NCBI GenBank assembly: GCA_937138955.1
Contig: CAKZPJ010000246.1
Location: 1 to 5,726, forward strand
Source of the DNA: an uncultured Flammeovirgaceae bacterium
Lineage (GTDB): Bacteria; Bacteroidota; Bacteroidia; Cytophagales; Cyclobacteriaceae
Direction: 5' to 3'
DNA: 5,726 bases
The notes below the pieces were generated by a model. That model searched no databases and had not been told where the DNA came from. It saw only the letters and a list, made by a program, of their open reading frames with translations. Shown here piece by piece: positions 1 to 5,726 of the stretch (positions within the stretch are counted from its first letter, which is position 1; each line of letters opens with the position of its first letter). The translations under genes were made by a program, and so were the position numbers.

Positions 1-783
1 CTGTACAATGCGCACCTTCGGAAAACTACCCAAGTAAAGGATCAGGAAGTGCTGGCAATGGCTCCATTTGCGGGGCGTAATGTTCGCTCCGTCCGAGATA
101 ACTCCTTGAGTCCACTCTATTTTTCCCGACAAGAAGTAGCTAGCGTGGGCGGAAGTCTATATTTGGAAGAAGAAGCAACTAAGCAGCTATTTTTAAAAAT
201 TGCTGGTTCTTATAATATCCTCCATCTGGCCACTCATGCTTCGGTGAATGATGAAAACCCGTTGCAATCGTTTATTGCTTTTTATCCTGAAGATAAGCAG
301 TCTCTTGCTGGGCATCGGCTGTATACGCACGAATTATACAATCTGCGATTGGATAGTGTAAACCTCGTTGTTCTCAGTTCTTGCGATGCCGGTAATGGCC
401 GTTTGGTGAAGGGGGAGGGGATCATTAGTTTGGCTCGAGCCTTTGCTTATGCCGGTTGCCCCAATATTATGACTACTCTTTGGAAAGCAGATGATAAGGC
501 AGCAGCAGATATCGCCTCTCAAATGCATCACTACCTTAAACAGGGTTACACCAAAGATGAAGCTCTGCGACAAGCCAAGCTTGACTATTTACGTGACCCT
601 GAAACGAAGGAGCTGCGTACACCGTACTACTGGGCAAACTTTGTTTTTATCGGTGATCCAGCCCCCATTTACCGAAGTTACCACTGGGTGTGGTGGCTTG
701 TATCCGGATTAGCTGTTGTCCTGATCGCGGGAGCCACTATTATGATAAAGCGACGAATAAGTTCTAGCCGACAAGCTGCCTAG
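1..783 (+). CDS. CHAT-domain (caspase-like) protein, C-terminal part, membrane-anchored; 5' end outside window
   Basis: The reading frame is open from base 1, so this is the last 260 residues of a longer protein; the GTG at 49 is internal and should not be taken as the start. The CHAT domain (caspase HetF associated with TPRs, a clan CD cysteine-protease fold) fills roughly residues 20-222. Visible hallmarks are HLATHAS with the putative catalytic His79, LSSCDAGNG with Cys128, then GEGIISLARAF, the TTLWKADD segment and the closing YYWANFVFIGDP. Family members usually carry TPR repeats N-terminal to CHAT, and these would lie upstream of the window. After the domain comes one hydrophobic helix (about 229-250, from WVWWLVSG to ATIMIK) and a short basic tail (KRR...R). 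By the positive-inside rule the tail is cytoplasmic, which would put the CHAT domain on the periplasmic side. The stop is one base from the stop of the facing anti-sigma-like gene. Protease activity and substrate are not shown by the sequence; the family call is secure. Confidence 0.93.
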   Translation: MYNAHLRKTTQVKDQEVLAMAPFAGRNVRSVRDNSLSPLYFSRQEVASVGGSLYLEEEATKQLFLKIAGSYNILHLATHASVNDENPLQSFIAFYPEDKQSLAGHRLYTHELYNLRLDSVNLVVLSSCDAGNGRLVKGEGIISLARAFAYAGCPNIMTTLWKADDKAAADIASQMHHYLKQGYTKDEALRQAKLDYLRDPETKELRTPYYWANFVFIGDPAPIYRSYHWVWWLVSGLAVVLIAGATIMIKRRISSSRQAA

Positions 784-784
784 A

Positions 785-1630
785 TCAGTACTTCATTTTT
801 AGTAAGCGTAATCTCCATAAGTATAAACTACCCAGCGAATCTTCGTAGTCATGGTCATCATCCTTATGAATTACTTCTAACATATCGACTGCCTTTTCAA
901 TCTGTCCGTCTTGAAGATACGCTAGTGCCAAGTAATACTCCGCTTTATCTTTAATCATAAAAGCGTTTTGATCTTCCATCACTTGCTGAAAAGAAGTAAT
1001 CGCTTCTTCGGTACGTTCTTGCTCTAAGTAGGCATATCCAGCCCGGAATGTTTCGGCAAAAGTGGGTTTTTCTAGCTCACCGTAGAGGCGAAGCACTTCT
1101 TCAAAGTTGCCGAATTGATACTCAACTCTTACTTGATCAGCTATGGTATCCTCCTGATCTTCCATGCTTCGGTTAGAAAGGCCTAAGTACGGAGGCTCAC
1201 TGGCAATCCTCTCTTCGTACAAACGCTCCGGCGAAAGTGTCGCGTACTGAATGTTTAAATTTTTTTCCAGTACAATAGCTAATCCAGCCGCTACCCGACC
1301 CATCCACTGGTACATCGGCACCGCTTTTACATTTTCTTCTGCATCTACCTCAGACGGTTCTTCGTGAGTAGAAAGAGTATTGGAATTTTCTTCTACTACA
1401 GTTGATTGACTACCTTCGGCCTTCATAGCTGCCCGAACTGCTTTTATTTCGTTCTTCAGTCCCTGGTGCTGAAGTAGTGCTTGTGTTATTTGGGTATCTT
1501 CAACTTCCTGTTGCAGCGTATTATCCTGCTGCATTTCAGTTCGGAACTGCTGGAGTTCTTCTGAGTCTAGGTTACCCTTAACGTAGCGGTCAATCCGTTC
1601 CGATCGATCCATGTTATTCGATTTATCCAT
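785..1630 (-). CDS. anti-sigma-like protein with C-terminal TPR-type repeats
   Basis: This is a 281-residue protein directly downstream of the sigma gene, whose last 8 bp it overlaps, so it is likely co-transcribed and translationally coupled. Residues about 10-70 (RIDRYVKGNLDSEELQQF..., acidic and Gln-rich) resemble the N-terminal segment of Bacteroidota anti-sigma-like proteins. No His/Cys zinc-binding motif is present. An acidic low-complexity linker (about 73-105) leads to a short hydrophobic stretch (110-121, MGRVAAGLAIVL) where related proteins usually have a full transmembrane helix; here it breaks off at Glu-Lys. Residues about 160-281 contain helical repeats of TPR type (GNFEEVLRLYGEL, AGYAYLEQERTEEAITSFQQV, YYLALAYLQDGQIEKAVDML). 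The ATG at 1630 and a second ATG at 1612 are both possible starts; neither has a clear Shine-Dalgarno sequence, and the later one would leave a 10-bp gap instead of an overlap. The role as a sigma regulator is inferred from position and N-terminal style; a generic TPR protein is the alternative. Confidence 0.8.
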   Translation of the reverse strand: MDKSNNMDRSERIDRYVKGNLDSEELQQFRTEMQQDNTLQQEVEDTQITQALLQHQGLKNEIKAVRAAMKAEGSQSTVVEENSNTLSTHEEPSEVDAEENVKAVPMYQWMGRVAAGLAIVLEKNLNIQYATLSPERLYEERIASEPPYLGLSNRSMEDQEDTIADQVRVEYQFGNFEEVLRLYGELEKPTFAETFRAGYAYLEQERTEEAITSFQQVMEDQNAFMIKDKAEYYLALAYLQDGQIEKAVDMLEVIHKDDDHDYEDSLGSLYLWRLRLLKMKY

Positions 1631-2240
1631 TTGCTAATAAACTTCTAAAGTTCTGTTTCATTTCGGGATGCTCATTAAGCAAGCCCTTCAGTTTATTCAT
1701 ACATCGGTATTTCATGTTACGAGCTACTTGTTCTGTTTCATAGCCGCGAGGCTGAAAGATCTCTTTCATCGGTAGGTTCTCGTAGTAGAAAAGCAGAAGG
1801 ATTTTTTTACAGTTGTCCCCCAGCTTTTCCAGAAGATGAAGTAATTGGTCTTTAACTTCATTTTCACCAATACTCTCTTGAATATCCTGTTCTTCTTTTT
1901 CGGTTTGTTCGTAATAATTAGTTTCTCGCATCAATACCCGGTTTTGCCGTTTTAACTCGTTACGCCACAAATTGCGGGCAATAGAGTATAGAAATGTTTT
2001 AATACTACTATCGCCCCTGAAATTTCCTTTGCGGACAATGTTGATAAAAACTACAATAGCTTCCTGAAAGAAATCTTCGGCATCCTCGTCATTACCACTA
2101 TTAGAACGTATATAGCTTGCAACACTATCGAAGTTGGTATGGTACAAGTGGCGAATAACCGGGTCTAAACTTTTGCTATGGTTTATGGCTTCTATCACGT
2201 CCTGGTCTTCGTAAACCGTTGGTATTTTTTTGGTATTCAT
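1623..2240 (-). CDS. RNA polymerase sigma factor, sigma-70 family (ECF-like)
   Basis: This is a 205-residue sigma factor that would direct RNA polymerase to a specific promoter set. Region 2 spans about residues 30-100: DAEDFFQEAIVVFINIV is the typical core-binding region 2.2, and SIKTFLYSIARNLWRNELKRQ covers the -10-recognising part. A charged linker (about 103-130, Glu/Gln-rich) leads to region 4 (about 131-188), with LLEKLGDNCKKILLLFYYENLPMKEI and the recognition-helix part ending MKYRCMNKLKGLL. The ATG at 2240 is chosen because homology-like sequence begins there. The frame stays open upstream to 2447, but that extension is not sigma-like and would run into the divergent lipoprotein gene. 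No good Shine-Dalgarno sequence precedes the start (ACCAAGCT), which is common in Bacteroidota. The gene overlaps the next one by 8 bp, the usual arrangement for a sigma factor and its regulator. The turn in the region 4 helix-turn-helix (FQPRGYET) differs from the usual IAxxLGY pattern. Confidence 0.92.
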   Translation of the reverse strand: MNTKKIPTVYEDQDVIEAINHSKSLDPVIRHLYHTNFDSVASYIRSNSGNDEDAEDFFQEAIVVFINIVRKGNFRGDSSIKTFLYSIARNLWRNELKRQNRVLMRETNYYEQTEKEEQDIQESIGENEVKDQLLHLLEKLGDNCKKILLLFYYENLPMKEIFQPRGYETEQVARNMKYRCMNKLKGLLNEHPEMKQNFRSLLANG

Positions 2241-2277
2241 AGCTTGGTAAGCGTAGGGTAGTAAATTGTAACTAAAA

Positions 2278-2295
2278 TAGAAAAAAATTTTTCTA
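2278..2295. repeat. 8-bp perfect inverted repeat, candidate operator
   Basis: TAGAAAAA and TTTTTCTA are separated by AA, giving an 18-bp near-perfect palindrome whose near edge is 37 bases upstream of the sigma start codon. It abuts the partial -7 match on the - strand, so a dimeric regulator bound here could affect sigma transcription. Its A/T-tract composition makes a chance palindrome quite possible. Confidence 0.3.
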
Positions 2296-2375
2296 CTATT
2301 AAGGAGTAGAGCGAAGGGTATATCGTATTTTTTAGATTGTTGGGTGACAATAGGTGAGGTAAAACTACTAATAAC

Positions 2376-2381
2376 AAAGGA
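2376..2381 (+). promoter_or_regulatory. ribosome binding site supporting the ATG at 2392
   Basis: AAAGGA lies 10 bases before the ATG at 2392. It favours this start over the GTG at 2344, which would put 16 polar residues in front of a clear signal peptide. Confidence 0.5.
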
Positions 2382-2391
2382 AACTTCAACC

Positions 2392-3033
2392 ATGCCCCAT
2401 CGCTTAACCCTGCTTCTTTGTGCAATCTTCGCTGCCTTGAGTCTCACCCGTTGCGACCATCAGGTGCGTTATCGGCAACTTCCTTTCTGGGTACAACAGC
2501 ACTTTCAGCATTTGTCTGATTGGCAGCATCCGCAAAAAATAGAAGTTGACCGCGATAGACGTAGAGTTTACTGGCTCAATAGGCAGGGGGAGATAAGAGC
2601 AATTGAAGCTGACGGTAGAAACGAAATAGTAATTAACAAAGGAATTGGCGCTCAGGCTGGCATCACGTTTATTAGTGATTTTACTATTAATGATCGTGCC
2701 GGGATTTTATACTTTACTGATCTGATGGATATTAATACTGGGCAGGGAGCACTGAAAAAATCTGATTTAAATGGCCACCATACTGAAACCATTGTTACTT
2801 TTCCCACCAAAGTACCTTACGCCGTACACTGGGACGATGCTAATCAACAGCTCTATTACGCCACTCGCCAAAAAAGTGGTCAACTTCACAGTTTGCACCT
2901 ATTAGGAGAAAATCTATCATTGATAACGACCACTAAAAAGATGAGGAATATTACTGCCCTAATCGATTCATCCTCCCACCTTATCGATCAAAGGGTGTTA
3001 GTAGCTGACCGTCTTCAAGCAGGCACCGAATAA
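2392..3033 (+). CDS. putative lipoprotein with LDL-receptor class B (YWTD) beta-propeller repeats, short
   Basis: This is a 213-residue exported protein. The N-terminus (MPHRLTLLLCAIFAALSLTRC) is a signal peptide with a basic start, a hydrophobic core and a lipobox-like end at Cys21. Arg just before the Cys is unusual for signal peptidase II, so lipidation is likely but not certain. The mature part has YWTD-type repeats: residues about 47-81 with VYWLN and EADGRNEIV, 93-137 with LYFTD and SDLNGHHTETIV, 142-179 with LYYAT, and an incomplete fourth at 188-206 with VLVAD. Such repeats form six-bladed propellers that usually need about 250 residues, so this protein looks truncated or must assemble otherwise. 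It ends three bases before the stop of the convergent cyclo-ligase gene. It is divergent from the sigma gene and may share its regulation. Function is unknown; the fold assignment is fairly good, and a decaying gene remnant is possible. Confidence 0.72.
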   Translation: MPHRLTLLLCAIFAALSLTRCDHQVRYRQLPFWVQQHFQHLSDWQHPQKIEVDRDRRRVYWLNRQGEIRAIEADGRNEIVINKGIGAQAGITFISDFTINDRAGILYFTDLMDINTGQGALKKSDLNGHHTETIVTFPTKVPYAVHWDDANQQLYYATRQKSGQLHSLHLLGENLSLITTTKKMRNITALIDSSSHLIDQRVLVADRLQAGTE

Positions 3034-3036
3034 ATT

Positions 3037-3606
3037 TCAGTAGGAGAATATCTGAGCAGGAGTAATAATATAGTCAAGCGGAATATCATACTGATCAACA
3101 TCAGTAATTTGACTGACCGGTGGCTCAAGCGACAGGCCAATCTTAATCGTGTTGGAACGGCATTGCCCTAAAAAGCGGTCGTAATAACCTCCTCCGTAAC
3201 CCACCCGATAACTAGAAAGATCAAAAGCCAGCAGCGGAACAAGAACCCAGTCAAGCTCTTCTACCGGAACTAGGGGTTCCGAAGCCAAAGGCTCCTGAAT
3301 ATTCCATTGGCTAATTTCTAAATCAGTATCGCGAGTAAAGAGGTGGTGGGTAAGAATGCCATTGGCATAGCTGCGGGGAGTGACAATTCGTACCTGAGGT
3401 TGAGCTAGTAAATACGTAATAATCATATCGGTGCTTGCCTCTCTTTTTTCTTCCGAGGAAAGGTAGCAATGCACGGTGATTGGTTGAGTAACTGGAAAGT
3501 GCTGCTGAAAGTGCGTGAAGATTTGCTCATTGCGCTGAGCGTATTCTTGGTGAGTCAGCGCTTTTCTTTTGGTTCTGTATTCCCGACGTAGCTCGGCCTT
3601 AGTCAT
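3037..3606 (-). CDS. 5-formyltetrahydrofolate cyclo-ligase (5,10-methenyl-THF synthetase)
   Basis: This cytoplasmic enzyme (EC 6.3.3.2 family) converts 5-formyltetrahydrofolate to 5,10-methenyltetrahydrofolate using ATP, returning the storage folate to the one-carbon pool. At 189 residues it is full length for the family. The N-terminal basic helix (KAELRREYRTKRKAL) fits the conserved nucleotide-binding start. The segment SSEEKREASTDMII carries the conserved Glu and Thr positions, WVLVPLLAFD is the core strand, VGYGGGYYDRFL (135-146) is the family signature, and YDIPLDYIITP closes the domain. The ATG at 3606 shares its A with the bshC stop (TAATG), and AAGG/GAGGA sequences just upstream, inside the bshC end, can act as its ribosome binding site. 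It is therefore probably the third gene of the rimO-bshC operon and translationally coupled. Nothing is missing or odd in the sequence. Confidence 0.95.
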   Translation of the reverse strand: MTKAELRREYRTKRKALTHQEYAQRNEQIFTHFQQHFPVTQPITVHCYLSSEEKREASTDMIITYLLAQPQVRIVTPRSYANGILTHHLFTRDTDLEISQWNIQEPLASEPLVPVEELDWVLVPLLAFDLSSYRVGYGGGYYDRFLGQCRSNTIKIGLSLEPPVSQITDVDQYDIPLDYIITPAQIFSY

Positions 3607-5171
3607 TAATCCTCGCCTTCATTCAGGATATGAAACTGAAAATCAAACGGAGTTAGTATTTCCAGTAACTCTTCAATAAAATTGGGATTATTGATATAGA
3701 AGTTGAGAAAATTTTCTTTTCGCTCTTGTAGCGACCCCTCGGGGAATAATTTCTCCTTCAACCCTTCCAGTTGCTTAACCGACGTTTCTTGGTTTTGCTC
3801 TTCCGACTTTTTGAGCCTTTTTTCAATATTGCTCAGGCTTTTGAATGATTGGTTGGCTTCCGAGCCGATAAATCCTTCTAAGCTGCCATCTACGGCGTGG
3901 GCTTTTTCTTTTATTTTCTCAAATACCTGCGCTAATGCAGCTTTCTCTTCTTTCAGCGAAATACTGGTGCCCGCATTATCTTCTACGAATTTCTTAATCA
4001 GCGACTGAGTATCTAAGAATAAGTCTTCTACCGCAACATCTACTTTATGCAACTTTTTTGCGTTAGTTTTATTAATAACCAATGCGAAATTACGCGGCAT
4101 CAAAATGGGGAAAGCTACTTGATAGTGGTCAAATACAGGCTTTAATTGTAGCCAATACGATAATTCGGAAGGGCCACCGACGTAAGCCAGATTAGGTAAA
4201 ATTACTTCTTGATAAAGGGGGCGCAGAATCACGTTGGGGCTAAAACGTTCGGGATCCTCTTCTAGCTCTTGTAATAATTCTTCTTCTGAAAAAGTGTAAT
4301 CAGTATTCAGTGCCTGAAATGCACCTCCTTCTTGGACAATACGTTCCCGGCTTTCTTCCCGCAGGTAAAAAAGATTAATCTCCCGAGGGAAAACCTGAGT
4401 TTTGTAGCCCATTTCTTCCAGTTTGGCAGAAGTGTCTTCTACTTTTTGCTTAGCCGTATGATTCAGTAAATCGTCTTTCATCACCGAAGCGAAAGACGAC
4501 TTTAGTTGGGCGTCATCGGCGTCTAATACTACTAACCCTTGTTCGCCAAACAGTTCGTTCACGTAGTGCCGAACTGCGTCGGCTAAATTTGACTGCTTAC
4601 GGTAGGCTTCTTCGAAAATGGGAGTTTTCTCGGGCAGGGTATCCAGCACGTCTCCTAATCCATTGGGATGAAAACGGCCTACGGCTCCCTGCTGATTCGC
4701 CTCCCAGGTATATGTTTTTCCAAACAGGTTAAAGTGGCTTATTTCTTCAAAATCATGGTCTTCCGAAGCCATCCAGTAGACGGGCACAAACGTATAGTCG
4801 GGGTGCGCTTCCTGCAACTGCCGGCAGGCATTGATGACGGTGACGATTTTATAAATGAAGTATAGTGGTCCGGTAAAAATATTAAGCTGATGACCGGTAG
4901 TTACCGTAAAGGTTTTATCGTTAGCCAAACTTTGAATGTTTCCAGAAACAGCAGCGGTGACATCTAATGACTGATATTGTCGCCGAAGCACTTCTACTAA
5001 TGTAGTCCTTTGTTCATTAGAAAGTTGCTTTTCGGCAATTTGCTTGGAAAAGCTATCTGAATGAGGTGGACGATGATAAAAGGGCGCAAGTTCGGGTTTA
5101 CCGGCGAGGTAGTCTAAAAAAATAGGGTCAAACTGTTGGGTTTTGGCTAGGGGAAGTTTTTCTAGTATCAT
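3606..5171 (-). CDS. bshC: bacillithiol biosynthesis cysteine-adding enzyme BshC
   Basis: BshC is the putative cysteine ligase that joins L-cysteine to glucosaminyl-malate in the last step of bacillithiol synthesis; bacillithiol is a cytoplasmic low-molecular-weight thiol used in redox buffering and detoxification. The protein has 521 residues, close to the roughly 540 of Bacillus subtilis BshC. Conserved blocks in order: VTTGHQLNIFTGPLYFIYK (about 90-108), VPVYWMASEDHDFEEI (129-144), RPLYQEVILPNLAYVGGPSE (317-336), a Lys/Glu-rich probable coiled coil (about 405-475) typical of the C-terminal half, and LQERKENFLNFY (481-492) near the end. The ATG at 5171 is chosen because MILEKLPL matches the usual short N-terminus before the first conserved helix. 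This start lies inside the rimO 3' end, giving a 44-bp overlap with no clear Shine-Dalgarno sequence. The stop overlaps the cyclo-ligase start by one base. The other bacillithiol genes (bshA, bshB) are not in the window. Confidence 0.95.
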   Translation of the reverse strand: MILEKLPLAKTQQFDPIFLDYLAGKPELAPFYHRPPHSDSFSKQIAEKQLSNEQRTTLVEVLRRQYQSLDVTAAVSGNIQSLANDKTFTVTTGHQLNIFTGPLYFIYKIVTVINACRQLQEAHPDYTFVPVYWMASEDHDFEEISHFNLFGKTYTWEANQQGAVGRFHPNGLGDVLDTLPEKTPIFEEAYRKQSNLADAVRHYVNELFGEQGLVVLDADDAQLKSSFASVMKDDLLNHTAKQKVEDTSAKLEEMGYKTQVFPREINLFYLREESRERIVQEGGAFQALNTDYTFSEEELLQELEEDPERFSPNVILRPLYQEVILPNLAYVGGPSELSYWLQLKPVFDHYQVAFPILMPRNFALVINKTNAKKLHKVDVAVEDLFLDTQSLIKKFVEDNAGTSISLKEEKAALAQVFEKIKEKAHAVDGSLEGFIGSEANQSFKSLSNIEKRLKKSEEQNQETSVKQLEGLKEKLFPEGSLQERKENFLNFYINNPNFIEELLEILTPFDFQFHILNEGED

Positions 5172-5726
5172 TAGAGATTATATGTCGATCAAAATTGGCG
5201 GGTTGGACCGCAGTTCCAAATAAGTCGAACTCAGAAGCATCGGTAATGGTTACACGCGCGAAGTCGCCCAAGCGCAAATAATTTTCCTGAGCCGGAATCA
5301 GCACTTCGTTATCTACCTCCGGGGAGTCGGCTTCAGTACGCCCGATGAAGTAGCCGCCTTCTTTACGATCGATCAGCACTCGCAGGGTTTTTCCGATCTT
5401 CTGCTGATTCTTTTTCCAGGAAATTTGCTCCTGTAATTCCATCACCTGATTTACCCGTTCCTGCTTCACTTCTTCGGGAATATCATCTTCCATGCTAAAG
5501 GCGTGGGTACCCTCTTCGTGCGAGTAAGCGAAGATGCCTAGCCGATCAAACTGGGTTTGTGCTACAAAATCCAGCATTTGGGCGAAATCTTCTTCAGTTT
5601 CACCCGGGTGGCCAGCAATGAGTGTAGTTCGTAAAGTAATATCTGGCATTTTGTTTCGAATTTGGCCGAGTAGCTGCTCGGTTTTTTCGCGGGTAATGCC
5701 GCGCCGCATCAATTTGAGCATCCGGG
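5128..5726 (-). CDS. rimO: ribosomal protein S12 methylthiotransferase RimO, C-terminal part; 5' end outside window
   Basis: RimO is a radical-SAM iron-sulfur enzyme that adds a methylthio group to a conserved Asp of ribosomal protein S12. Only the last 198 residues are present, a little under half of the usual 430-440. The frame runs off the right edge, so the ATG at 5721 is internal and the N-terminal Fe-S domain and the CxxxCxxC SAM motif are not seen. Visible RimO-type features are LKLMRRGIT at the start, TTLIAGHPGETEEDF, FDRLGIFAYSHEEGT (RimO-like rather than MiaB-like), and the C-terminal TRAM domain (about 105-172) with GRTEADSPEVDNEV and ARVTITDASEFDLFG. After the TRAM domain a polar tail of about 27 residues ends in TRKTSPSQNPTV; most of it overlaps the beginning of bshC. 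It is the first visible gene of the rimO-bshC-cyclo-ligase operon. MiaB is the alternative, but the YSHEEGT and SPEVDN motifs argue for RimO. Confidence 0.94.
   Translation of the reverse strand, partial: RMLKLMRRGITREKTEQLLGQIRNKMPDITLRTTLIAGHPGETEEDFAQMLDFVAQTQFDRLGIFAYSHEEGTHAFSMEDDIPEEVKQERVNQVMELQEQISWKKNQQKIGKTLRVLIDRKEGGYFIGRTEADSPEVDNEVLIPAQENYLRLGDFARVTITDASEFDLFGTAVQPANFDRHIISNDTRKTSPSQNPTV

Larger units (their letters stand above)
2241..2391. promoter_or_regulatory. divergent intergenic region between sigma gene and lipoprotein gene
   Basis: These 151 bases separate the start of the sigma gene (- strand) from the start of the lipoprotein gene (+ strand), so promoters for both should lie here. 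The stretch is AT-rich. Only partial matches to the Bacteroidota -7 element TAnnTTTG are visible: TATTTTAG on the - strand (2272-2279) and TATTTTTT on the + strand (2326-2333). Neither has a TTTG element at the expected distance, so exact promoters cannot be placed. No small gene is evident inside. Confidence 0.5.

Noticed and set aside
334..573. Open - strand frame inside the CHAT gene
   Set aside because: It lies antisense to the conserved CHAT core and shows no recognisable protein features.
1..783. CRISPR-linked (Craspase-type) TPR-CHAT system
   Set aside because: There is no repeat array, Cas effector or Csx30-like gene in the window; the CHAT domain alone is widespread in Bacteroidota.
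1251..1268. Possible programmed -1 frameshift site (T TTA AAC after an A7 tract) in the anti-sigma-like gene
   Set aside because: The heptamer is in the right frame, but the -1 frame gives no transmembrane segment or recognisable protein, and the zero frame continues into good TPR-like sequence, so chance is more likely.
2344..2391. GTG at 2344 as start of the lipoprotein gene
   Set aside because: It would add 16 residues before a clear signal peptide; the ATG at 2392 has AAAGGA upstream.
2241..2447. Upstream extension of the sigma gene to a start at 2447
   Set aside because: The extra 69 residues are hydrophobic and aromatic, not sigma-like, and would overlap the signal peptide region of the divergent lipoprotein gene; the ATG at 2240 gives a normal length.
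3703..4008. Open + strand frame of about 100 codons inside bshC
   Set aside because: It is the Ser/Phe-rich antisense shadow of the Lys/Glu-rich coiled-coil coding region, with no domain or signal of its own.
5600..5640. His in the RimO AGHPGE motif where GFPGE is common
   Set aside because: This is probably a normal lineage variant; the rest of the motif is intact, and I cannot align homologues here.

Overview
The window looks like chromosomal DNA of a member of the Bacteroidota, probably a Cytophagales-like or related environmental lineage. The grounds are protein style and gene content: a Bacteroidota-type RimO and BshC, an ECF-like sigma factor followed by an anti-sigma-like TPR protein, a CHAT protein with a C-terminal membrane anchor, and mostly weak Shine-Dalgarno sequences. 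The placement rests on recalled family features, not on a search.

Left half (1-3033), a regulatory and cell-surface region. On the + strand is the C-terminal part of a CHAT-domain (caspase-like) protein with its His/Cys pair intact and one C-terminal transmembrane helix; its 5' part lies outside the window. Facing it on the - strand, with one base between the stop codons, is an anti-sigma-like protein with TPR-type repeats, overlapped 8 bp by an upstream sigma-70 (ECF-like) gene. Divergent from the sigma gene, across a 151-bp AT-rich intergenic region with a perfect 8+8 bp inverted repeat, is a short putative lipoprotein made of about three and a half LDL-receptor class B (YWTD) beta-propeller repeats. 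It seems too short to close a six-bladed propeller.

Right half (3037-5726), a housekeeping operon on the - strand. The order of transcription is rimO (C-terminal part only, entering from the right edge), bshC, and a 5-formyltetrahydrofolate cyclo-ligase gene. rimO and bshC overlap by 44 bp. bshC and the cyclo-ligase gene share one base in a TAATG junction, so the three are probably co-transcribed and translationally coupled. They cover ribosomal protein S12 methylthiolation, bacillithiol synthesis and folate one-carbon salvage.

The most interesting point is the sigma / anti-sigma-like TPR / CHAT cluster. It may be a signalling module in which a caspase-like protease acts on a sigma regulator, but this is inference from gene order and families. 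No RNA genes, CRISPR arrays, insertion sequences or clear rho-independent terminators were found. There is no gene-free stretch longer than 300 bases.
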